NCBI GenBank assembly: GCA_009838595.1
Contig: VXRI01000280.1
Span: 1 to 13,866, forward strand
Direction of reading: 5' to 3'
Length of the DNA: 13,866 nucleotides
Source: Chloroflexota bacterium
Lineage (GTDB): Bacteria > Chloroflexota > Dehalococcoidia > Lucifugimonadales > JADFKI01
A model generated the notes under the pieces. The model ran no database searches. It had not been told where the DNA came from and was given only the letters and a program-made list of their open reading frames with translations. Made by a program: the position numbers and the translations under genes. Position 1 is the first letter of the stretch, and the number at the start of each line of letters is the position of its first letter. This document shows positions 7,157 to 12,680 of the stretch, piece by piece.

Positions 7157-8371
7157 ATGACAATAGAAATCAGATTCGTGGGTGAAGACGAACACGAACC
7201 GCTAATCAAAAGCGTGTCGCAGGGCTTTGGAACACTGATGGACGATGACGATATCCTCGCTGCGTTCAAGCGTCCCCTAAATATCGGCAGATCGATTGCA
7301 GGGTATGATGGCGGCGATATCGTGGGCGGCTTCACCGTATTTCCGCTTGATATGAATGTGCCGGAGGGTAAGCAAGTTCGCACCGCCGTGGTGTCCAATG
7401 TCGCGGTGCTGCCCACTCACCGCAGGCGAGGCATACTCACACGAATGATGGACTGCCAGATGCGCGCGGCGTACGAGCGCGGCGAATCGGTGGCGATACT
7501 CGGCGCATCCGAGAGCATCATCTACGGACGCTACGGCTATGGCATCGCGGCGCAGCACGAACGCTGGGGAATCGACCGCGTGCATACCGCGATGCAGTTC
7601 GCGCCCACACCGACAGGCAGCCTGCGATTCATAAACATGGATGGCGACAAGAAAGGTACACAATCGACGCTGATGGATGTGGCTACTCGTGCCTGTGCGG
7701 ACAGACCCGCCTTCGTCCCGCTTCGTGAGGAACATTGGGGCTTCTTTATGGCGGACTTGGAGCTCGAACGAAACGGCGCAAGCGCGATGAACTTCGTGCT
7801 ATACGAAGAAGACGGGCAGGCAAACGGCTATGTCATCTACCGCCTGCGCGAACGTACGGTGATTGTCATTGACCTAATGGCGGTTACGGAAACGGCATAC
7901 ACCGCTCTTTGGCAGTTCTGCTTCGGCATCGACCTACGTAATAGGATAGAATCGCATAGTCGCCCTGTGGACGACCCGCTGCCGTGGATGCTCGCAGACC
8001 CGCGCCGCCTTGAACGCGCGCCATACGACGGCATGTGGCTGCGCGTCGTGGATGCGCCCGCCGCACTTGAGGCGCGCGACTACGCTGTAGAAGGGCGCGT
8101 GGTGTTCGATGTAGTGGACGACTTCTGCACTTGGAACTCCGGGCGATTCGCATTGGAGGTAGGGCAAGGAGGCGCGACATGCAAGCCTACGACAGCCGCC
8201 CCTGACGTTGCACTGCCCGCCGCCTCGCTTGCGGCGATATACATGGGCGGCGTCGAGTTGAGCGTACTGGCGCGCGCATCTCGCGCGGAAGTCGCTAGTC
8301 CGTGTGTCGCGCACAAGGTAGATGCGATGTTCAAAACGCGGCTAAGGGCGTGGTGGCCGCACGAACTTTAG
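7157..8371 (+). CDS. Eis-like GNAT family N-acetyltransferase
   Basis: A 404-residue protein with the length and layout of the Eis family: an N-terminal GNAT domain, a second degenerate GNAT domain and a C-terminal SCP2-like domain. The ATG at 7157 has GGGAG (7147-7151) 5 nt upstream. The acetyl-CoA-binding segment is SNVAVLPTHRRRGILTRMM (80-98), with the R-R-R-G-I loop at 89-93. It is followed by ASESIIYGRYGYG (117-129), which matches the ASE..IYGRFGYG signature of Eis proteins; the last Tyr (128) aligns with the general-acid Tyr of Eis. The protein ends WWPHEL, whereas Mycobacterium Eis ends in Phe and uses its C-terminal carboxylate. Known members acetylate aminoglycosides, polyamines or lysine side chains; here the substrate is unknown and a resistance role is not implied. 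The next gene starts 47 nt downstream. Confidence 0.85.
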   Translation: MTIEIRFVGEDEHEPLIKSVSQGFGTLMDDDDILAAFKRPLNIGRSIAGYDGGDIVGGFTVFPLDMNVPEGKQVRTAVVSNVAVLPTHRRRGILTRMMDCQMRAAYERGESVAILGASESIIYGRYGYGIAAQHERWGIDRVHTAMQFAPTPTGSLRFINMDGDKKGTQSTLMDVATRACADRPAFVPLREEHWGFFMADLELERNGASAMNFVLYEEDGQANGYVIYRLRERTVIVIDLMAVTETAYTALWQFCFGIDLRNRIESHSRPVDDPLPWMLADPRRLERAPYDGMWLRVVDAPAALEARDYAVEGRVVFDVVDDFCTWNSGRFALEVGQGGATCKPTTAAPDVALPAASLAAIYMGGVELSVLARASRAEVASPCVAHKVDAMFKTRLRAWWPHEL

Positions 8372-8383
8372 GGCGCTATTTGG

Positions 8384-8410
8384 CATGGATGAAGAGGATT
8401 GAAAGGATAT
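8384..8410 (+). repeat. Three 9-nt-phased GGAT units upstream of the NHL gene
   Basis: GGAT occurs at 8387, 8396 and 8405, exactly 9 nt apart, in purine-rich units (catGGATga, agaGGATtg, aaaGGATat). A related three-unit array lies on the opposite strand at 10992-11018, after the aldolase gene. The last unit supplies the AAAGGA that may serve as ribosome-binding site for the ATG at 8419. Reading the array as protein (MKRIERIF from the ATG at 8389) is probably an artefact. Confidence 0.45.
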
Positions 8411-8418
8411 TTTGCAAA

Positions 8419-9441
8419 ATGGCAGCGAGTATTTCCAGCATCGTAGGGATCGGCGCGCAGGGCTATTCCGGCGATGGCGGGCAGGCAACGGACGCCACGA
8501 TGGACAACCCGTTTCATGTGGAGTTCGACCCGTCGTATCGCTATCTGTACATCGCAGACTGCTTTAACTACGCGATACGCCGGCTTGACAGGGAAACGGG
8601 CGAGCTGACCACATTCGCCGGCATCGGTGATGCCGGGCATACTGGCGACGGCGGACCGGCGACAGACGCCAAAATCGACGAAATTTACGCGATTCAGGTG
8701 GACGCCAACGGCGATGTGTACATCCTGCAACGATTCAACCCGTCCATCCGTAAAGTGGACGCGGCAACAGGCGTAATAATCACGGTCGCGGGTGATACTA
8801 CCGCCGGCTATTCGGGCGATGGCGGTCCCGCCACACAAGCGCAAATGCACGAACCCAACGACTGTATCTTGGACGGCAACGGCGGCTTGCTAATCGCTGA
8901 TGTGCAAGATCAACGCATCCGACGGCTGGATTGCGCTACCGGCGTTATCACCACATTTGCAGGCACGGGCGAGAAAGCGCACACCGGCGATGGCGGCAAG
9001 GCGTCTGACGCAGGCATTTTCGGCGCGCGCGCCGTATGCGTGGACGGCAAGGGCAATATCTACATCTGCGAGCGTGAGGGCAACACGCTGCGCCGCATCG
9101 ACGCGGACGGCATTATCACCACGGTCGCCGGCACCGGCGCAAAGGGCTACACAGGGGACGGCGGTCCCGCAATCTCTTGCGAGTTCAATGGCCCCAAAGC
9201 AATTCGCTGCGACTCCGACGGCAATGTGCTAATAGTGGACACTGAAAACCATGCAATTCGCAAATACGACGCTGCAACGGGCATTATCACCACCGTAGCA
9301 GGCGGGCACGAGGGACCTGACGGCGATGGAGGACCAGCGATAGGCGCCGGCTTGGCACGACCGCACGGTGTAGTAGTGGACAACGAAGGCGCCATGTACA
9401 TAGCCGACAGCGAAAACCATCGCATTCGGCTGGTGCGCTGA
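8419..9441 (+). CDS. NHL-repeat six-bladed beta-propeller protein
   Basis: A 340-residue protein made wholly of six NHL-type blades of 56-58 residues. Each carries a GDGG turn (residues 18-21, 76-79, 133-136, 190-193, 246-249, 302-305), then a strand like NVLIVDTENHAIRKYD and one like GIITTVAG. The N-terminal strand SISSIVGIGAQ matches the fourth strand of a blade, so the ring probably closes by N- to C-terminal overlap. Starting at ATG 8419 gives exactly six complete blades and has AAAGGA (8402-8407) 11 nt upstream; ATG 8389 would add a tail encoded by a nucleotide repeat. No signal peptide or membrane segment is seen, so it is probably cytoplasmic. NHL propellers serve as binding scaffolds or as lactonase/lyase-type enzymes, and family membership does not fix the role. 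It lies 47 nt after the acetyltransferase gene and is likely co-transcribed. Confidence 0.85.
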   Translation: MAASISSIVGIGAQGYSGDGGQATDATMDNPFHVEFDPSYRYLYIADCFNYAIRRLDRETGELTTFAGIGDAGHTGDGGPATDAKIDEIYAIQVDANGDVYILQRFNPSIRKVDAATGVIITVAGDTTAGYSGDGGPATQAQMHEPNDCILDGNGGLLIADVQDQRIRRLDCATGVITTFAGTGEKAHTGDGGKASDAGIFGARAVCVDGKGNIYICEREGNTLRRIDADGIITTVAGTGAKGYTGDGGPAISCEFNGPKAIRCDSDGNVLIVDTENHAIRKYDAATGIITTVAGGHEGPDGDGGPAIGAGLARPHGVVVDNEGAMYIADSENHRIRLVR

Positions 9442-9472
9442 CGCGGAATCGGGCTGCGATGATAGGATAATT

Positions 9473-9488
9473 AGCCGGTATATCGGCT
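9473..9488 (+). terminator. Weak hairpin after the NHL gene
   Basis: AGCCG (9473-9477) pairs with CGGCT (9484-9488) around a 6-nt loop. Flanking AATT sequences could add pairs with one bulged base. It begins 31 nt after the NHL stop codon. No T-run follows, so it is at best a weak terminator or an RNA-stabilising 3' hairpin. Confidence 0.25.
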
Positions 9489-9662
9489 GAATTACAGAAG
9501 ACACGAACACCTAATACCCGGTGCAAGTGCTACAGGCATTGGCTACCGCCTTTTCGCTCGAGTTACTTGGCTACGCGACGATTGCCTTTTTCATCAGCAC
9601 AACCTCTCCTGCAACTTGTTTATGGATGGCACAGGCGGCGTATAAGTCATGGACATCGGTTC

Positions 9663-9678
9663 GTCCGGTGCGCCGGAC
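9663..9678. repeat. GC-rich 6-bp hairpin
   Basis: GTCCGG (9663-9668) and CCGGAC (9673-9678) are separated by a 4-nt loop. It sits in the middle of the convergent gap, 222 nt after the NHL stop, and has no T-run on either side. It may be chance or part of the 3' structure. Confidence 0.25.
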
Positions 9679-9754
9679 ACGGCGCTTGATTGCGGTGGTG
9701 AACAAACGCTGCCTGTATAGACTGCGGTCTCTATTCGCATCAATGAAAGCAAGA

Positions 9755-9789
9755 AGCCTAGATTCAAGGTAATTGCTTGAATCTAGGCT
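9755..9789 (-). terminator. Perfect 14-bp inverted repeat between convergent genes
   Basis: AGCCTAGATTCAAG (9755-9768) and its exact complement CTTGAATCTAGGCT (9776-9789) flank a 7-nt loop. It begins 24 nt past the stop codon of the - strand gene ending at 9814. On the - strand it is followed by a moderately T-rich TCTTGCTTTC, which suits a terminator for that operon. On the + strand no T-run follows. A perfect 14-bp stem is far beyond chance in a gap of this size. It is less GC-rich than usual terminators, so a dispersed palindromic repeat is an alternative. Confidence 0.6.
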
Positions 9790-9813
9790 GTACTATTGCC
9801 GCCGTCTGAGCCG

Positions 9814-10938
9814 CTAGGCGATGAGCGCTTTCTCCAGCTCGGCTTCGTCGAAGTCTAGCCCAAAACCGGGGCTGTCGGGCAGAGTGATTTTACCGTTCTC
9901 GGGGATTATCGGCTCTTGGAACAGGGCGGCTATGCGCTCTGCGGGACCGGTGAACTCTTCAGAGAACTCATGCGGTCGCACGGCATTGGTAACTGTGCTG
10001 TATGCGTGCAGGCTCGCCACTGAGTTCACGCCAACGCTCGGGCTATGCGGCATAATGACCTTGTTGTCGGACACTGCCATCTCATAGACCCTGACCATTT
10101 CGGACAAGCCGCCCACATTCAGAATGTCAGGCTGCAGGATGTCCGGGTTCGACAGGTCTATCAGGTCGCGGAAGCGCCACGCGGATGTTTCCTGCTCGCC
10201 TGTGGACACCGCAACATCTAGCGCGTCCACGACTTGGCGCAAACCGCGCAGGTCGTACTGTGGCAGCGGCTCCTCGAAGTGTGCCGCGCCCATTTCTTCC
10301 AGCCGTCTGCCCTGCTGAATCGCGGTCGGCACAGAATAGCCGTTGTTCGCGTCAAAGCCCAGTGGCACATCGTCGGGCAGCCACTCACGAACGGCGCGGA
10401 ATATCTCGAAGTCGTTACGCGGGTTGCTGTCCTGTCGGTAGTCGCGCCAGTCCATGCGCACCTTGAACGCGCGGAAGCCCTTGTCGTAGCCTTCCTGTAC
10501 CTCTTCGAGCATCTCGCCGGGCGACTTGCGCCAGCCATTGCCGCGGCTCCAGTACAGAGGAATCTCGGTGCGCCGCGCGCCGCCTAGCATCGCATAAACG
10601 GGCAGGCCTGCCGACTTACCCATAATGTCCCAGCAGCAGATGTCTATCGCGCCCGCAATCTGCGGCGGAACTCGAGTCGCCTGCTGCCCTGTGCCAAGCG
10701 AGAGTTTTTCCCAGATTTGCCGCGGTTGTCGCGGGTCTTCGCCGATCAAGAGCGGCTTAATCATTGAGTCCACATACGCGCGGAACACGTCCAGCCCGCG
10801 CGAGCCTTCCGCGATGCCGGTGATGCCCTCGTCGGTATAGACGCGCACAATCAGCCGCCCGCCTTGTCCCACGAATGACTGCTCGCCTTCATTCAGGAAG
10901 CTGCGAAGTTGGTTAACCTGAATATCGGTAATCTTCAT
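9814..10938 (-). CDS. Mandelate racemase/muconate lactonizing (enolase superfamily) enzyme, mandelate racemase subgroup
   Basis: A 374-residue enolase-superfamily enzyme that abstracts a proton next to a carboxylate, as an acid-sugar dehydratase, racemase or epimerase. The ATG at 10938 is chosen because GAGGTG lies 5 nt upstream; the TTG one codon earlier is rejected. The N-terminal cap spans about 1-125 (VYTDEGITGIAEG at 33-45, AIDICCWDIMGK at 97-108). Barrel residues are FKVRM (Lys159, Arg161), FDANNGY (Asp196, Asn198), FEEP (Glu222), STGEQE (Glu248) and MPHSPS (His298), at spacings close to those of mandelate racemase (164/166, 195, 221, 247, 297). The usual KxK base motif is KxR here. It is the last gene of the - strand operon, 79 nt after an HpcH/HpaI aldolase gene, which supports a dehydratase feeding a 2-keto-3-deoxy acid to that aldolase. 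It is only distantly related to the other enolase-superfamily gene at 5916, with a different active-site layout. Confidence 0.85.
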   Translation of the reverse strand: MKITDIQVNQLRSFLNEGEQSFVGQGGRLIVRVYTDEGITGIAEGSRGLDVFRAYVDSMIKPLLIGEDPRQPRQIWEKLSLGTGQQATRVPPQIAGAIDICCWDIMGKSAGLPVYAMLGGARRTEIPLYWSRGNGWRKSPGEMLEEVQEGYDKGFRAFKVRMDWRDYRQDSNPRNDFEIFRAVREWLPDDVPLGFDANNGYSVPTAIQQGRRLEEMGAAHFEEPLPQYDLRGLRQVVDALDVAVSTGEQETSAWRFRDLIDLSNPDILQPDILNVGGLSEMVRVYEMAVSDNKVIMPHSPSVGVNSVASLHAYSTVTNAVRPHEFSEEFTGPAERIAALFQEPIIPENGKITLPDSPGFGLDFDEAELEKALIA

Positions 10939-10962
10939 CAATGCACCTCAGGAGGAGTTCGT

Positions 10963-10985
10963 TAGTCAGCCTTTCGGCTAGTCAG
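10963..10985. repeat. Direct repeat with small hairpin between aldolase and racemase-like genes
   Basis: TAGTCAG occurs at 10963-10969 and 10979-10985. Between them AGCC (10968-10971) and GGCT (10976-10979) form a 4-bp stem with a TTTC loop. It lies about 25 nt upstream of the racemase-like start on the - strand and could influence its translation. The arms are short and significance is uncertain. Confidence 0.25.
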
Positions 10986-10991
10986 TCTATA

Positions 10992-11018
10992 TCATCCTAT
11001 CCATCTTGTACATCCTGT
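10992..11018 (-). repeat. Three tandem 9-nt units (consensus AYARGATGN) just after the aldolase stop
   Basis: On the - strand, from the last base of the aldolase TAA onward, the units read ACAGGATGT, ACAAGATGG and ATAGGATGA, each 9 nt long with the GAT core in exact phase. A looser version with the same 9-nt period occurs on the + strand at 8384-8410. The pattern resembles degenerate intergenic GGAT repeats; its function is unknown. Candidates are a slippage product, a dispersed repeat or a protein-binding array. Confidence 0.5.
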
Positions 11019-11785
11019 TAGATTCGCCCCAACTCTTCCAGCGTCCGCCGCGCCCCTTCAACCACCCAAGGACCATCGCCACCGCAGGTTAGAAACAACC
11101 CGCCCTGCTCTGCCCGCCGCAATGCCTCGGACGCGCTCGGCGTGTAGATGCCCGGTATCTTGCCCGCGCGCATAGTCGCCTTGAATACGCTAACGATAAG
11201 GTCGTCGTGCTCCCGCCAACCGGCAGGGTCCGACAGGTCAACCCCCATCGAGTACATAAGGTCGCCCGGGCCCACCCAGCAGCCATCAATGCCTTCAACC
11301 GACATAATAGCCTCGGCATTTTCCGCAGCCCTGACCGACTCGATTTGTACGGCGAGGAAGATTTCTTCGTTAGCCCACTGCATGTAATCGCCGCCGAGGA
11401 AGCCCGTGCCGAACGCGCCCGCCGAGCGTCCGCCAAGAGGCAGATACCGCGCCGCTTCGACTGCCGCTTCTGCCTCTTCCACCGAGTTCACCATTGGCAC
11501 GACGATGCCCATTGCGCCGCGGTCGAGCAGCCTGCCGATAGCGCCGAATTCGTTGCGCCGAACGCGCGCCATCGGCATCGCCACGCCCAACGCGATGCTG
11601 CGAAACGCGGTCATGGAAGAGTCGTCGCTCCAAGTTCCGTGTTGATTGTCCACAAGAATAAAGTCAAAGCCGAGCGGCGACAGCAGTTCCGCCGACAGCG
11701 CCGATCCGAGGTTGACCTCCGCGCCGTATGCCGGTTCGCCGTTGAGCATACGCTGCTTAGCGGTGTTGATTGCGTTGATTGCCAT
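11018..11785 (-). CDS. HpcH/HpaI (class II, metal-dependent) aldolase/citrate lyase family protein
   Basis: A 255-residue aldolase of the HpcH/HpaI family, which reversibly splits 2-keto-3-deoxy or 4-hydroxy-2-oxo acids to pyruvate and an aldehyde. The ATG at 11785 has AAAGGA (11794-11799) 8 nt upstream. Visible residues are the catalytic His in DNQHGTW (His49), the substrate-binding Arg in ARVRR (Arg74), the GAMGIVVPMVNSVEEAE core (90-106), and the metal ligands Glu149 (VQIES) and Asp175 (VGPGDL). The length matches GarL/RhmA/HpaI types. In many relatives the His lies in D-x-E-H; here the run is VDNQH, so the acidic residue before Gln-His is Asn. It sits between the hydrolase-fold gene (48 nt upstream) and the enolase-superfamily gene (79 nt downstream), the classic dehydratase plus aldolase pairing of acid-sugar degradation. 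The exact substrate is unknown. Confidence 0.87.
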   Translation of the reverse strand: MAINAINTAKQRMLNGEPAYGAEVNLGSALSAELLSPLGFDFILVDNQHGTWSDDSSMTAFRSIALGVAMPMARVRRNEFGAIGRLLDRGAMGIVVPMVNSVEEAEAAVEAARYLPLGGRSAGAFGTGFLGGDYMQWANEEIFLAVQIESVRAAENAEAIMSVEGIDGCWVGPGDLMYSMGVDLSDPAGWREHDDLIVSVFKATMRAGKIPGIYTPSASEALRRAEQGGLFLTCGGDGPWVVEGARRTLEELGRI

Positions 11786-11833
11786 AATTGGCGTCCTTTC
11801 ATTTCAGAGGGTTAGCGATGACGCGCAACAGGT

Positions 11834-12610
11834 TTAACCCGATAGCCCCATGTGTTCCAGCAGCAAAGGCGTAACCTGCTCCGGATTTTCGATGTGTGGA
11901 AGATGTCCCGCGCCTTCAACGATTTCTAGGCGGGCATTCGGCATAGCATCGGCGATTCGCTCGCCTGCGCTGACGGGCACAATGCGGTCGTTCTCGCCCC
12001 AGACGACAAGCGTCGGGACCTGCACCCGCGGCAGTAGATGGATGAGGCTTGGATCGTGCATATACGGCTTCCAGCATAGGCGCGTCATCATCTCGCGTCC
12101 ACGTATTCGCAGATTAGAGTCGTCAGCGTCAATTGCAGCGGCGAGGACATCAGAATTGCCGATGGCTAGGTTAATGGTCTCTTCTTCGCCTAGCAGAAAA
12201 ATATCCGCAATCTCGCCGGCTGGCGGACGGACGCCGGCGGTGCCGATGAGCGTCAGGCCTTGCAGAACCTGCGGGCACATCACCGCCATCTCTGCCGCGA
12301 CCCAGCCACCCATGAAGCCGCCGATGAGATGCACCTTGCCCAGCCCAAGTTCGTCAAGCGCCCAGAGATAGAAGCGCGCTAGGTCATCAATGGACTCCAG
12401 CCATTCGGGCCGCTCCGATGTGCCAAAGCCGGGGTGCGTGGGCGCATATACGCAAGCAGATTGCGACAGGGCTTCGAGGTACGGCAGCCTCCCAAGATTG
12501 CCTTCGATGCTGTGCAGCGAAAGCACTTCGGCGCCGCTGCCAGCCTTCAGCATATGGATTTTGGCGCCCGCTATTTCGACATAAATGTCTGTGTTGTTGG
12601 CTTCTGTCAT
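11834..12610 (-). CDS. Alpha/beta hydrolase-fold protein lacking the nucleophilic Ser
   Basis: A 258-residue cytoplasmic alpha/beta hydrolase-fold protein. The ATG at 12610 has GAGGA 4 nt upstream. The fold is clear from VLSLHSIEGNLG (29-40, oxyanion-hole strand), YAPTHPGFGTSERP (55-68), the cap at about 130-185, and the C-terminal strand PTLVVWGENDRIVPV, which supplies Asp208. GAGHLPHIENP supplies His236. The nucleophile elbow, normally G-x-S-x-G, reads IGGFMGGW, so residue 99 is Phe (codon TTC on the - strand, bases 12314-12316). The rest of the triad is intact. Either the protein is a non-hydrolytic or cofactor-free enzyme of this fold, or the single base that separates Phe TTC from Ser TCC is a mutation or sequence error. 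It lies 70 nt after the flavin oxidoreductase gene and 48 nt before the aldolase gene, in the middle of an apparent catabolic operon. Confidence 0.82.
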   Translation of the reverse strand: MTEANNTDIYVEIAGAKIHMLKAGSGAEVLSLHSIEGNLGRLPYLEALSQSACVYAPTHPGFGTSERPEWLESIDDLARFYLWALDELGLGKVHLIGGFMGGWVAAEMAVMCPQVLQGLTLIGTAGVRPPAGEIADIFLLGEEETINLAIGNSDVLAAAIDADDSNLRIRGREMMTRLCWKPYMHDPSLIHLLPRVQVPTLVVWGENDRIVPVSAGERIADAMPNARLEIVEGAGHLPHIENPEQVTPLLLEHMGLSG

Positions 12611-12618
12611 GCTTTCCT

Positions 12619-12654
12619 CGTTATTGGGACAATGCCCAACCGTACTTAATAACG
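12619..12654. repeat. Nested inverted repeat between the flavin oxidoreductase and hydrolase-fold genes
   Basis: An outer pair, CGTTATT (12619-12625) and AATAACG (12648-12654), encloses and slightly overlaps an inner pair, TTGGG (12624-12628) and CCCAA (12635-12639). The RNA could switch between a small inner hairpin and a longer outer one. It sits in the 70-nt gap inside the - strand operon, upstream of the hydrolase ribosome-binding site (12616-12620), which overlaps the outer arm by two bases. A role in tuning translation or mRNA processing is possible but untested. Confidence 0.35.
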
Positions 12655-12680
12655 GAATTGGGAATCGGAGTGAAGTCTGC

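Larger units (their letters stand above)
9442..9813. other. Non-coding convergent intergenic region
   Basis: This 372-nt stretch separates the + strand and - strand gene sets. An 83-codon frame from a GTG at 9521 has no ribosome site, an unlikely composition and runs into the large inverted repeat, so it is not called. Three inverted repeats are the only structure seen, and no tRNA or small-RNA signature was recognised. Confidence 0.55.

Noticed and set aside
8302..8418. Upstream starts for the NHL gene (8302 or ATG 8389)
   Set aside because: 8302 overlaps the acetyltransferase gene, and 8389 is translated from the 9-nt repeat array. The ATG at 8419 gives exactly six blades.
9521..9772. 83-codon frame with GTG start in the convergent gap
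   Set aside because: There is no ribosome-binding site, no recognisable motif, and the frame ends inside the 14-bp inverted repeat.
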